Shown: piece after piece, positions 8,595-17,843 of the stretch
How positions within the stretch are numbered: the stretch's first letter is position 1
How the letters are laid out: each line of letters opens with the position of its first letter
Assembly: GCF_000378745.1 (NCBI RefSeq)
Contig: NZ_KB905279.1
Coordinates: 1 to 51,696, forward strand
DNA length: 51,696 nt
Reading direction: 5' to 3'
Source of the DNA: Prevotella amnii DSM 23384 = JCM 14753
Lineage (GTDB): Bacteria; Bacteroidota; Bacteroidia; Bacteroidales; Bacteroidaceae
Made by a program: the position numbers and the translations under genes
The notes under the pieces: model-generated
What the model saw: the letters and a program-made list of their open reading frames with translations, nothing else
Told to the model about the DNA's origin: nothing
Databases searched by the model: none

Positions 8595-9023
8595 TTATTT
8601 CAGCTCTCTATTATTTTTATCTGCCCATGCTACCTGCACACCAAACCCAAAATCCTCCACTTTGCGATTAGTATCAGGATCGCGACGACCTGAAGGCACA
8701 AACTTACACTTTACACTCTTTATATTTTTACGCAAAGAAAAATCCTCCGGACTATCTGAAGGAGTACTCTCCACAGTGAGATGAAAGCGCCCAAGCCCTT
8801 CTAAGACTACCGTCTTTCCATTTGCAAGCTGAAAACCTATCTCGTCTATCAACGCCACTACAATACCACGCACATCACCTCGCGTAAACGAAGTACTTTC
8901 CTGAATAGCATTAGATAAATCGTTAATAGTAGAAATACCATTACTTACCGTACGAGCGTGCCACTTTCCGCCACGATTATTTTCCTTAAACTTGCTTTGC
9001 TGTAATCTGATCTTTACTGCCAT
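8595..9023 (-). CDS. HU-like DNA-binding protein
   Basis: This 142-residue protein belongs to the HU-related histone-like family common in Bacteroidales, longer than the ~90-residue classical HU. An extended N-terminus (KIRLQQSKFKEN) precedes the HU fold, with TRGDVRGIVVALIDEIGFQLANG forming the helical part and GKTVVLEGLGRFHLTVES the first strands. The C-terminal part has basic residues expected for the DNA-binding arms. It probably acts in nucleoid structure. It has its own promoter with a long leader (about 115 nt), and dnaK lies downstream on the same strand, possibly separately transcribed. Confidence 0.85.
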   Translation of the reverse strand: MAVKIRLQQSKFKENNRGGKWHARTVSNGISTINDLSNAIQESTSFTRGDVRGIVVALIDEIGFQLANGKTVVLEGLGRFHLTVESTPSDSPEDFSLRKNIKSVKCKFVPSGRRDPDTNRKVEDFGFGVQVAWADKNNRELK

Positions 9024-9141
9024 AATATTCTTTTTTTTTGTTAATCTGTTAGGTTATCTATCAAAAGGCAATACATAATATTAATAAAACTACTGACTTT
9101 ATATATAACAAAAGATTGCCTATCTTTATAGAAAAGATATG

Positions 9142-9172
9142 CAAATATAAACAAAAATAATTTATTTTCCAA
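9142..9172 (-). promoter_or_regulatory. Promoter of the HU-like gene
   Basis: On the minus strand TTG (plus 9170-9172), a 20-bp spacer and a perfect -7 box TATATTTG (plus 9142-9149) fit the Bacteroidetes consensus. The implied start near 9138 gives a leader of about 115 nt. The leader holds TATCTTT-N5-AAAGATA (9121-9139) and a longer-range AGGCAAT/ATTGCCT pairing. Confidence 0.65.
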
Positions 9173-9213
9173 GTATTTTTAGATTATTTTTGATAGAAAA
9201 ATAATTTATTTTC
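9153..9213. repeat. 17-bp AT-rich direct repeat at the HU promoter
   Basis: The 17-bp sequence AAAAATAATTTATTTTC occurs exactly at 9153-9169 and again at 9197-9213, 44 bp apart. The first copy fills the spacer between the -33 and -7 boxes of the HU-like gene. It is itself nearly palindromic. A regulator, or the HU-like protein itself, could bind both copies; in DNA this AT-rich, chance is a real alternative. Confidence 0.5.
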
Positions 9214-9614
9214 ATTTTTCACTCGCCTTCTTTTTACAGATAAAACTATAGCTTTCAAAGCACATAGTATGCTATATTATTATGTTATACATAAGGTGTG
9301 TAGGCTTTTTAGAAATGAGCCTTTTTGCTAAAACCTATATTTATTATTAAAAACAGCAATATAAATAAAACTTTACTTTTAGCAAAATATCTACAGAAAA
9401 GAACAAGCAAAATACCTAAAAATGTAGAAAGGTAACGAAGATTAATTATATTTACAAAAAGAGAAATATTTACCAAAACTAACAAAACGTTAGTTTTGGT
9501 AGCAATTCGCACGCTAATATAAGATAAATAAGCGCAATAATATAGGTTTAAAACATTTTAAGAAAATATTTTATAACGTATTATCTACAATAAAATCACC
9601 AAATTTGAGTATTG
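9214..9614. other. Gene-free stretch between the HU-like gene and the SusC-like operon
   Basis: This strongly AT-rich spacer separates divergent promoters. A short hydrophobic frame on the minus strand (9309-9512) has no recognisable product and looks like chance coding in AT-rich DNA. No RNA gene or terminator stands out. Confidence 0.4.
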
Positions 9615-9642
9615 TCAAACTTTTAGTAATATATTAATTTTG
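9612..9642 (+). promoter_or_regulatory. Promoter of the SusC/SusD-like operon
   Basis: TTG at 9612-9614, a 20-bp spacer and a perfect -7 box TAATTTTG at 9635-9642 match the Bacteroidetes consensus. Transcription would start at about 9646, 38 bp before the SusC-like ATG. It is the only good promoter seen for the six-gene operon. Confidence 0.75.
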
Positions 9643-9683
9643 CATTTCCTATTTAATAAACAGATAGAACTATTAAGGCAATA

Positions 9684-12476
9684 ATGGCACTAATACATCG
9701 GGATAACAAATATGTTTTTACAACTATATCTTTGCTTTTTATAAGCCTACTTTGTTTAGCACAAACACATAAAGACACTACGTCTATACGCAAAGAAATG
9801 CTCGATGAAGTGGTGGTTACAGGCTATATTAATAAGCCTAAGGAAATATATACAGGTTCGGCATTTACCATCGATAGAAAAACCATAAAGAGCCAAGTAA
9901 ACACAAACTTGTTAGAACTGATAAAAAATAATGTTCCCGGATTTGAGCTAACCCCTGACAATAATAAAGGGTCTGACCCAAACAAGTTGCCAGATATGAT
10001 TATACGTGGGCGAAGTAGTTTTATAGAGGGCGACCATACTAACCTTCCGCTTTTCATTCTCGATGGCGTAGAGGTAGATGTACGAGTAGTTTTCAGCTTA
10101 AAGCCTTCCACCATCTCTCAAATATCTGTGTTGAAAGATGCTGCTGCCACTACTTACTATGGCTCAAAAGCTGCCAACGGTGTTATTGTAATAACGTCAT
10201 TACCTTCTCATATAGGAAAACTGAACATCGATTATAGTAATCGTTTTCAGGTGAGTGTAGCCGATTTGTCTGATTATAATCTGCTTAATGCTGCCGAGAA
10301 ATTAGAATTTGAGCGCAAAGCAGGTTTATATGGTCGTTTCATAGGCAACAGCGATATAGATGTAAAACGCCAAAAAGACTATTATGCAAGACTGGACAGG
10401 GTAAAAGCAGGTGTTAATACCAACTGGCTAAAAATGCCGTTACGTACAGGGTTATCACAAACACATAACATTAACATTATGGGCGGAACACCATTATTTC
10501 GTTATACGCTTATGGCAGGGATTAATGATGTGCGGGGAGTTATGGATAAAAGCGACAGAAGAGATGGCTCGGTGAGAGTAAATTTGACATACGGCGATTT
10601 TTCAAAATTCTTCTTACAATACACTGCACTTATAATGGGTGGGCAAAGTCATGATGTGCCTTATGGCAGTTTTTCGGACTATACAAGACTAAACCCATAC
10701 GATGAGCCATACAATAGCTACGGAGAGCTAAACAACCATCTTGCCTTTGGTATGGCTAATCCTATCTTTGAAAAGACTCTTTCCAGCTATATTCTGCAAA
10801 AAAACAAGGTTGTTACAAACAGTGCTAAAGTGCGTTGGAATATCTTAAAACATCTACGCTTAGAAGCTACAGCCTCTTTAACACAAACGCAAAACGATAA
10901 CGAAACGTTTTATTCGCCACATTCTGTAAAATTTCATTATACGGATAAGGCTAAGCGTGGTAGTTTTGATATTATGCACAGCGAATCTACCGATTTTTCG
11001 GCAAATGCCTTTTTAGTTTGGGCTAAAGCTATAAAAAAGCATCAACTCATTGCTACCTTAGGACTTAACCTTCAGGCTACAGACGACGAAAGTAATGGGT
11101 TTACAGCCATTGGGATACTATCAGACAAGATAGACCATGCTTCACAGGCGGCAGCATTTGCTGAAGGGAGTACACCAAAGGGAGGAAAAGACAAAGCAAG
11201 AATGTTTGGAGGCTATTTAAACGTGCAATATGTTTTTGAAAATAAATATTTCATAGATGCATCTTTTCGCCGTGAAGGATCGTCAAAGTTTGGAACATCA
11301 GAACGCTATGCTCCTTTTTGCATGATAGGATTAGGGTGGAATATACATAAAGAGCAATTTTTTAGTGACACCCCTATCAATTTGTTAAAGCTCAGGACAA
11401 GCATAGGCACCGTAGGTAACGTTAGTTTTAACCCTTATCAGGCTCAATTAGCTTACCGATACCATGCCAATTACATTTATAACAACGAAATAGGAGCTAT
11501 GCCTGTAGCATTAGTAAACCCGAACTTAAAATGGGAACGAACCATAAAAGCCAATTTGGGTCTTGACTTTAGCTTATTTTCCGACCGCTTAAGTGGCTCA
11601 TTCGACATATATAAAAACACAACTAATAATGTGGTTATGACCATATCAAAACCTTTGCATACAGGTTTTGCCAATGCAAAAGAAAACTTAGGTCAGATAC
11701 GCAACAGTGGTTACGAGCTGTCGTTGCGTGGTAGGATTATAAATAGTAGGCTTTGGGGTCTAAACGCATATTTTACAGCGAGCCACAATCACAATGTAAT
11801 TGTAAAAATAAGCGATTACTTAAGAAATCAAAACGCACATAACGCAAAGCTCTCAGGTAGGCTACCCGCAGCAATATACGCTGAAGGAGAGTCGCTTACA
11901 GCCTTAAAAGTAATGCTCTCAGCAGGTATAAACCCTTCAAACGGTAAGGAAATATTTATTGGACAAGATGGTGAGCAAACTTATACATACAATTATAATG
12001 CCCGAAAAGTAGTTGGCGACCTTACTCCAACGCTGCAAGGAGCATTTGGCTTAGCTGCTAATATTAGCAATTTTAGCCTTACCGTATCGTTTAACTATCG
12101 TTTAGGTGCAACCATCTATAACGGAACTTTGGCAAACAAGGTAGAAGGCATTAACCCTATGTATAATGCTGACAAGAGAGTGTTTTACAACCGCTGGCAA
12201 AAGCCTGGCGATAAAGCTATCTATAAGCATATTGCTGCTCAAGAAGATACACCTCCCACATCTAGATTTGTGAAGAAAGAATACGCTTTAGAGGGCACTT
12301 CGCTTATGTTAGGGTATGACGTGCCAAATAGTTTGTGCAAATTAGCTCACCTGCAATATGTACGCTTTACTTTTTCTATGGGACAATTCCTACACCTATC
12401 TACTATAAAGCGTGAAAGAGGCTTAGCTTATCCGTTTGCAAATATCTATGAGTTAGGACTTAACATTAAAATATAA
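9684..12476 (+). CDS. SusC/RagA-family TonB-dependent outer-membrane transporter
   Basis: This 930-residue protein starts with a signal peptide (hydrophobic core TTISLLFISLLCLAQ). A short region follows with DEVVVTGY at about 42-49, the junction typical of SusC/RagA proteins. Then come the plug domain (LPDMIIRGRSSF, FILDGVEVD, ISVLKDAAATTYYGSKAANGVIVI) and a long beta-barrel. The N-terminal carboxypeptidase-like domain of many SusC proteins is absent, so it is a short-form member. It would import a ligand across the outer membrane using TonB energy, capped by the SusD-like lipoprotein encoded 3 bp downstream. The substrate is unknown; no glycoside hydrolase or protease is encoded nearby. Confidence 0.93.
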   Translation: MALIHRDNKYVFTTISLLFISLLCLAQTHKDTTSIRKEMLDEVVVTGYINKPKEIYTGSAFTIDRKTIKSQVNTNLLELIKNNVPGFELTPDNNKGSDPNKLPDMIIRGRSSFIEGDHTNLPLFILDGVEVDVRVVFSLKPSTISQISVLKDAAATTYYGSKAANGVIVITSLPSHIGKLNIDYSNRFQVSVADLSDYNLLNAAEKLEFERKAGLYGRFIGNSDIDVKRQKDYYARLDRVKAGVNTNWLKMPLRTGLSQTHNINIMGGTPLFRYTLMAGINDVRGVMDKSDRRDGSVRVNLTYGDFSKFFLQYTALIMGGQSHDVPYGSFSDYTRLNPYDEPYNSYGELNNHLAFGMANPIFEKTLSSYILQKNKVVTNSAKVRWNILKHLRLEATASLTQTQNDNETFYSPHSVKFHYTDKAKRGSFDIMHSESTDFSANAFLVWAKAIKKHQLIATLGLNLQATDDESNGFTAIGILSDKIDHASQAAAFAEGSTPKGGKDKARMFGGYLNVQYVFENKYFIDASFRREGSSKFGTSERYAPFCMIGLGWNIHKEQFFSDTPINLLKLRTSIGTVGNVSFNPYQAQLAYRYHANYIYNNEIGAMPVALVNPNLKWERTIKANLGLDFSLFSDRLSGSFDIYKNTTNNVVMTISKPLHTGFANAKENLGQIRNSGYELSLRGRIINSRLWGLNAYFTASHNHNVIVKISDYLRNQNAHNAKLSGRLPAAIYAEGESLTALKVMLSAGINPSNGKEIFIGQDGEQTYTYNYNARKVVGDLTPTLQGAFGLAANISNFSLTVSFNYRLGATIYNGTLANKVEGINPMYNADKRVFYNRWQKPGDKAIYKHIAAQEDTPPTSRFVKKEYALEGTSLMLGYDVPNSLCKLAHLQYVRFTFSMGQFLHLSTIKRERGLAYPFANIYELGLNIKI

Positions 12477-12479
12477 GAA

Positions 12480-13883
12480 ATGAAAGCAATAAAAATATTT
12501 TTTATAATAAGTCTGCTTACATCTACTTTTTCTGCATGTAATTTCATCGATATAGACACGCCCGGTCTTATCAATGACAAGCAAATGTTTGCCGATGAGC
12601 AAGGTGCAAAAGACGCTCTTACAGGCATTTACGCCACGCTTACAAAAGCCGACCTTTACGGTAGTAACCTCTCTTTTGGTTTTATAGATGAGATAGCACA
12701 ACTATATTATAACGACCACGAGTCGTCTACAACTACCCTACTTGCAAAAACATACGATTTACAATATAAAGATAAAGAAGTAAGACGAATAATAGACCAG
12801 ATTTGGGCAACAGCCTATTATGATATTTATGCCATTAATAGCCTTTTAGAACACATAAAAGATAAAGACACCCCTAAAATGTGCAACTACAGAGCACAAG
12901 CCCTTGCCATTAGAGCAATGTTACATTTTGATTTGCTTCGTCTTTTTGCACCAAATATTAATAATCCTAACGCTTTAGCCATACCATATATAACAAAGGC
13001 AAGTAACCAGATATGTGAAAAGAAAACCGTACAAGAATGTTATCAAGACATTATGCACGACTTAGAAGAAGCAAAAAAAGAGTTTTTAAAGAAAGAATAT
13101 CCAACCGTTAAAAATGTATATATCACCCTCAATGCCGTAAAAGCTATACAAGCTCGTGTGGCTTTATGGGGAAACAACAACAAAAAGGCAGCCGCCTTAG
13201 CAGAAGAGGTTATAAACAGCCACTATAAACTGGTGAAAGAAAACGATGTTTTACAGCTTTTCAGAGGTTATGATGCAGAAACAGAATGTATTTGGGTGTT
13301 AAATGCGCCTAAAATGTACATCAACGTACGACAATTGTTTTATCCTGAACATAGCACGCCTACCTGCAATATGGTAAGAGAAAACTATAAACGCTTGTTT
13401 AAAACTGAGACTTTCTCTACCATAAATAATGACTATCGGTATCAAACTTATTTTACTGCTACTAATTGGGGAAAGCCTGTTACTGCTTTTATAAAGCTTT
13501 ATGATAAAGATTATGATGAAAGCCAGCAATGGAAGTCTAACAGAACACCCGGAATTAATATGATTCGTCTTCCTGAGATGTATTATATTTTAGCAGAAGC
13601 TATATATGACAAGGATAAACAAAAGTCGCTAAAGGCTATAAATACAGTTGTAACGGCAAGAGGTTTACAACCTATATCAATGGACGAAATTAGTACTAAG
13701 AAGCTCTTTCAAAGATGGATAGCTGACGAGATAACAAGAGAATATTGGGGAGAAGGGCAAATATTCTTCACCTACAAACGTTTGTGGCGTAGCATGGACG
13801 GACTGAACGGTAAACATATAGAGGCCAGTAACGAAACCTATGTACTGCCACTACCCGAAAGCGAAAATGGATTAGAGAAATAA
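12480..13883 (+). CDS. SusD/RagB-family nutrient-binding outer-membrane lipoprotein
   Basis: This 467-residue lipoprotein has a lipobox ending at Cys20 (LTSTFSAC). The mature N-terminus NFIDIDTPGLI resembles SusD proteins, as do the helical repeats (MFADEQGAKDALTGIYATL, YRAQALAIRAMLHFDLLRLF) and the C-terminal RLPEMYYILAEA and RGL-containing region. SusD proteins sit on the cell surface as the lid of the SusC barrel and help capture the ligand. It starts 3 bp after the SusC-like stop, so the two are coupled. At 467 residues it is on the short side for the family. Confidence 0.92.
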   Translation: MKAIKIFFIISLLTSTFSACNFIDIDTPGLINDKQMFADEQGAKDALTGIYATLTKADLYGSNLSFGFIDEIAQLYYNDHESSTTTLLAKTYDLQYKDKEVRRIIDQIWATAYYDIYAINSLLEHIKDKDTPKMCNYRAQALAIRAMLHFDLLRLFAPNINNPNALAIPYITKASNQICEKKTVQECYQDIMHDLEEAKKEFLKKEYPTVKNVYITLNAVKAIQARVALWGNNNKKAAALAEEVINSHYKLVKENDVLQLFRGYDAETECIWVLNAPKMYINVRQLFYPEHSTPTCNMVRENYKRLFKTETFSTINNDYRYQTYFTATNWGKPVTAFIKLYDKDYDESQQWKSNRTPGINMIRLPEMYYILAEAIYDKDKQKSLKAINTVVTARGLQPISMDEISTKKLFQRWIADEITREYWGEGQIFFTYKRLWRSMDGLNGKHIEASNETYVLPLPESENGLEK

Positions 13884-13900
13884 AAACAAAAACAAAAGTT

Positions 13901-14575
13901 ATGAAAAAAACACTTTCTACCATTCTTTTTTCCACAGCACTATTACTCATATCAGGTTGCTCGTCTTGTTTTATAGAGCCATCTAAAAGTGGGATATGCT
14001 TTGAGAAATCTACCTATAACATATCTTTAGGCAGTTTGCCATACGCAACTACCGATTCGGTGGTGAGCGTTATTATAGAAACAATAGGAGAATTGCACAT
14101 GGAAGAACGTTATTACAAATTGCAAATTATAGACACTGCAACAACTGCTATTGCCAATTTGCATTACGACCCTTTAATATTAAACAGAACAATAAAGCCA
14201 AATGCTACCCACGATACATTGAAGATAAAAATAAATCGTCGCTCTTTAGACGACCATTCTACCTATACGCTAACCCTTGGCATTGATCCCTCATCGCCAT
14301 TACAGCCAGAGATTATGGAGCATAAAATAGCTAAAATATTATTTAACAACCGGTTAGACATTCCTTCATGGTGGTCATCGGTGGCTTATTGGTTAGGAGA
14401 ATACAATATTAAGAAATATCAAAAATTTATAGAATATTATGGTAACCCTGTAAGAAAAGAACAGTTTGAAGATCGTAAATATGAATACCTGCGCATTTTT
14501 AAACGTGTAAAAGAATATTTCGACCTTCACCCCGAAGAAGGTGTAATATTCCCTAATGTTACTTGGGAGGTATAG
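13901..14575 (+). CDS. DUF4843 domain lipoprotein
   Basis: This 224-residue protein has a signal peptide with lipobox LLLISGC (Cys20). It matches the DUF4843 family as I know it: an early GICFEKSTYNISL stretch, a beta-rich middle (TLKIKINRRSLDDHSTYTL) and a Trp-containing, helical C-terminal half (IPSWWSSVAYWLGEYNIKKYQKF). Members are commonly encoded right after SusC/SusD pairs and followed by a PKD-like lipoprotein, as here, so it is probably a surface accessory of the transporter. The molecular function is not established. It lies 17 bp after the SusD-like gene. Confidence 0.75.
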   Translation: MKKTLSTILFSTALLLISGCSSCFIEPSKSGICFEKSTYNISLGSLPYATTDSVVSVIIETIGELHMEERYYKLQIIDTATTAIANLHYDPLILNRTIKPNATHDTLKIKINRRSLDDHSTYTLTLGIDPSSPLQPEIMEHKIAKILFNNRLDIPSWWSSVAYWLGEYNIKKYQKFIEYYGNPVRKEQFEDRKYEYLRIFKRVKEYFDLHPEEGVIFPNVTWEV

Positions 14576-14641
14576 GTACCATATTTTAGATAAATATTTA
14601 TTAAAAAAAAAACAGACATTTAATTAATAGAAACAGACAAA

Positions 14642-16186
14642 ATGAAAAAACTAAAAAACATCTACCTCTTGTTTATAGCAATGTTATTATTAACAGCTTG
14701 CTCAGAAAACAATTTGGAAAATAGTAACCTGAGCCATAAAAAGACAGAAGGAAAACTAAGTAATATTGAAGGTATAGAGAAAGCATATAGCATAAAACAA
14801 GGTGCTATATTGCAAATAAAGCCAAACATAAAGTTCTCTAACGATCAGAAACAAAAAGTTACTTACCAGTGGAACATCAATCACAAAGAAGTAAGTAATG
14901 AAGAAACATTAAATTACACTTGCTCTACATTAGGCACCTTTTCATGTTTCCTAAAGGTAACGGCGGCTGACGAAACAGCTAAAATTATAGAATTTAAACT
15001 CTTTGTTTACTCCGATTACAATCGCGGGCTACTATTATTTACTGAAGGAGAGAAAGGTGCCGAACTTGCTTATAAGGCTTTAGACATAAGTAATATACCT
15101 ATGGCTACAAACGTTTTCAAACAAAGTAACCCTAACCTTACATTAGGAACAGAGCCTTTAGCCCTTTGCTGGACAGGAGAAGGTATTACAAACCCTAACA
15201 ACATAGAAGACACAGATGGGTTAAATGTGGTTATTAGTACCGATAATCCAAGAAAAGTTTACTTGCTCGACCCTAACACACTCGAAGTAAAAACAGAAGT
15301 GCAATACGATGGCAAAGGCGAATTTTATCCAAACTTTGCTTTTGCGCCGTTTGGAGGGCAAAACTTTATGTGGAATAGAGATTTTAATGTAATTTTTTTC
15401 GTAGGAAATGGTAAGGATTACTTAATGACATTAAACCATCATTTCCTTGAGGATAAAATTAATCACCAAATGCCTAAGGACGTTAAAATAGCCGATTTAG
15501 CTTGTTCTTTTATTCCTTTACCTACCGATATGGTACGTGTATATTTTGATTTGAAATCAAAACATTTACTGTATATTGCTGCAATAGGAAGGACAGCATT
15601 AGGTGAAACTGTTTGTGATGTTACACCTATGGCATTACTACCTTGTGATGGAGTATATGCAGACGGACTGGCTGACAATCGTTATGAGCCACGCCACTTC
15701 TTATTTGTAGGATATACAAGCAATAAAGAGGTTAATATTTATCGATTATCTATTTCCCGTACATCACAAAAAAATCCGAAAATAAAAGAAATTGTTTTAA
15801 CTAACATCTCGTCTAATGGCAATATAAAAAGTACCGATGCTATTGGTGTAAACCCTACAAAACCAATAATGTATTATGGTAACGAAAATGGTAAAATATT
15901 CGCTTTTAACTATGAAGCGCAAAACTTTAGCAATAAGCCTTATATAGATTTGGGTGAAAACTTTAAGGTAAAACAAATCATCTTCAATCCTTATAATTCC
16001 AATGAAATGTATGTTGCTGCCGAAGATAAGAAAGCTTCAAAATATTCATGTGCCTCTGTTTTCATAATCAATGCAACAAACAAAGAAAGCGGAAAAATTA
16101 TAGAAGCTGACCATAACGTGGGAGGTAAAATACGTAGAATGGTGTTTAAAGGAAATGGAAAAGAACATTTAGATAGAATAAAATAA
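14642..16186 (+). CDS. PKD-like family surface lipoprotein
   Basis: This 514-residue lipoprotein has a lipobox LLLTAC (Cys20). Residues about 45-125 form an immunoglobulin-like PKD-type domain (VTYQWNINHKEVSNEETLNY, TLGTFSCFLKVTA). The rest (from YSDYNRGLLLFTEGEKGAELAY) is beta-rich, like the seven-blade-propeller-type regions in PKD-like lipoproteins next to DUF4843 genes. It is probably the fourth component of the surface complex encoded by this operon. The gap to the preceding gene is 66 bp with no terminator. Substrate unknown. Confidence 0.75.
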   Translation: MKKLKNIYLLFIAMLLLTACSENNLENSNLSHKKTEGKLSNIEGIEKAYSIKQGAILQIKPNIKFSNDQKQKVTYQWNINHKEVSNEETLNYTCSTLGTFSCFLKVTAADETAKIIEFKLFVYSDYNRGLLLFTEGEKGAELAYKALDISNIPMATNVFKQSNPNLTLGTEPLALCWTGEGITNPNNIEDTDGLNVVISTDNPRKVYLLDPNTLEVKTEVQYDGKGEFYPNFAFAPFGGQNFMWNRDFNVIFFVGNGKDYLMTLNHHFLEDKINHQMPKDVKIADLACSFIPLPTDMVRVYFDLKSKHLLYIAAIGRTALGETVCDVTPMALLPCDGVYADGLADNRYEPRHFLFVGYTSNKEVNIYRLSISRTSQKNPKIKEIVLTNISSNGNIKSTDAIGVNPTKPIMYYGNENGKIFAFNYEAQNFSNKPYIDLGENFKVKQIIFNPYNSNEMYVAAEDKKASKYSCASVFIINATNKESGKIIEADHNVGGKIRRMVFKGNGKEHLDRIK

Positions 16187-16263
16187 AAAAAGATATTCAT
16201 AACAGTAAGTAATAATATCACATAATATAAATTAATAAAAATAACAAATAAAAAAAAGTAATT

Positions 16264-17778
16264 ATGAAAGTTTTTTGTAAATATTCATTTGTCGCTTTAA
16301 TATTGTTCGCAGCTTTTATGGTAAGTTGTAGCAAAGACAATGATGATATTAATCCAACAAAAAAAGAAGAACAGAAAGGTTCGCAAGGCACTAAGACTTA
16401 TGAAAAGCTGCAACTTTCTACAGCTACGCTCTTGATGAAAGCAAGTCAGGAAGCATCTATAAAGATTCTACAAGGAAACGGAAAATATAGTTGCAAAGTT
16501 ATAGATAGCAGCATAGCTATAGCAACTTTAAATAACAATGTTATAACCATCAAATCGCTTTCTATAGGCGAAACAGAACTTATTGTAACCGATGAAGATA
16601 GTAAAGAGCAAGCAAAGGTAAGTATTCTTGTAGAGGAAACTGACACACAGATACCTGATGGCGTTGAGATAAAAGATAATGTTATAAAAAAATGGCCTGC
16701 AGAGTTAATACCAGAAGATGGCAAAATAGTTCTTAAAGAAGGCATTACGGGTATAGATGTTGAGGCTTTTAAAGAAACACCAATACAAGAAATAATATTT
16801 CCTTCTACATTAAAATATGTTGGTAAAGGAGCATTTTCTTACTGCAACAAGTTGCATAGAGTAGTTTTATCTTCTAATTTAGAAAAAATAGATGAAGATG
16901 CTTTCTATCAATGCCACGCTTTGCAAGAGGTAAATATACCTAAATCGGTAAAAGAAATAAAACCAAACGCATTTGCTTTTTGTAATAATTTACAGAAAGT
17001 TTCTTTAGATGAAGGGCTTGAAACCATAGGAGAAAGTATGTTTTATGGCTGTGATCAATTAACGGAAATAAAGTTGCCTACTTCTTTAAAGGATATTCAA
17101 GAAAACGCTTTTAGTGCCTGCAGCAGTCTGGAGTCTATCATTATTCCAAATAATATTACAGAGATAAAAGCTACTACTTTTAAGGATTGCAAATCATTAT
17201 CATCTGTTCAGCTTCCTAAAAATCTATCTTTAATAGGTAGTCAGGCTTTTTATGGTTGTAAATCGCTAAAGAGCATAACACTCCCAGAAACGTTAGAAAG
17301 ATTAGAACTATCTGCTTTTAGTAGCTGCGAAGAGCTAACTGAGGTTCTACTTCCAAAGAATGTTAACTTTATAGGAGGTGGCTTATTTGCTGATTGCAAA
17401 AAATTGAGCAAAGTAAATATACCAGAGAAAGTGAAAGTCATTAATGTGAAAACTTTTCATAACTGTGAAAGCTTAACCAGTATTGTAATTCCAGAAGGTG
17501 TTACAGAGATAAAGCATTCGGCATTTCTTAACTGTAAAAAACTAACAAAAGTAGATCTGCCTTCTACACTTAATAAAGTTTTTCTAAACACATTTACCGG
17601 TTGCTCTAACCTTGCTGAAGTTATCTGTCGTGCAACAACACCTCCCACAACAAATGCTGCCATCTTTAACAAAACTCCAACAACCAAAAAACTTTACGTC
17701 CCTAAAGGAAGCAAAGAGCAATATAGTAACAATGAAAGATGGGGTAAAGCTAACTTTGCAGAGGTAGCAGAGCTTTAA
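16264..17778 (+). CDS. BspA-type leucine-rich-repeat surface lipoprotein
   Basis: This 504-residue lipoprotein has a lipobox FMVSC (Cys22) followed by an acidic, Lys-rich linker. Residues about 45-125 are a BIG2-like immunoglobulin fold (GNGKYSCKVIDSSIAIATL). About twelve LRR_5/BspA repeats of about 23 residues follow, each with the AFxxCxxL signature. The C-terminal cap is rich in Thr-Pro and ends with LYVPKGSKEQY...W, as in other BspA-like proteins. BspA-type proteins bind host matrix or other bacteria, so an adhesin role is plausible. It lies in the SusC-like operon after a 77-bp gap. No type IX secretion tail is seen. The N-terminal 125 residues recur in the next gene. Confidence 0.88.
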   Translation: MKVFCKYSFVALILFAAFMVSCSKDNDDINPTKKEEQKGSQGTKTYEKLQLSTATLLMKASQEASIKILQGNGKYSCKVIDSSIAIATLNNNVITIKSLSIGETELIVTDEDSKEQAKVSILVEETDTQIPDGVEIKDNVIKKWPAELIPEDGKIVLKEGITGIDVEAFKETPIQEIIFPSTLKYVGKGAFSYCNKLHRVVLSSNLEKIDEDAFYQCHALQEVNIPKSVKEIKPNAFAFCNNLQKVSLDEGLETIGESMFYGCDQLTEIKLPTSLKDIQENAFSACSSLESIIIPNNITEIKATTFKDCKSLSSVQLPKNLSLIGSQAFYGCKSLKSITLPETLERLELSAFSSCEELTEVLLPKNVNFIGGGLFADCKKLSKVNIPEKVKVINVKTFHNCESLTSIVIPEGVTEIKHSAFLNCKKLTKVDLPSTLNKVFLNTFTGCSNLAEVICRATTPPTTNAAIFNKTPTTKKLYVPKGSKEQYSNNERWGKANFAEVAEL

Positions 17779-17843
17779 TGCGACACATAGAAAGTATTAT
17801 AACAATAAAAAAATAACAATTAATAAACAAAAAAAAAATAATT

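Noticed and set aside
9309..9512. Hydrophobic 67-codon frame on the minus strand
   Set aside because: It lies in AT-rich intergenic DNA with no promoter box or recognisable similarity; such hydrophobic frames arise easily from AT-rich sequence.
12453..12701. Minus-strand frames antisense to the start of the SusD-like gene
   Set aside because: These are shadows of a clear lipoprotein gene; codon pattern and family matches support the plus strand.
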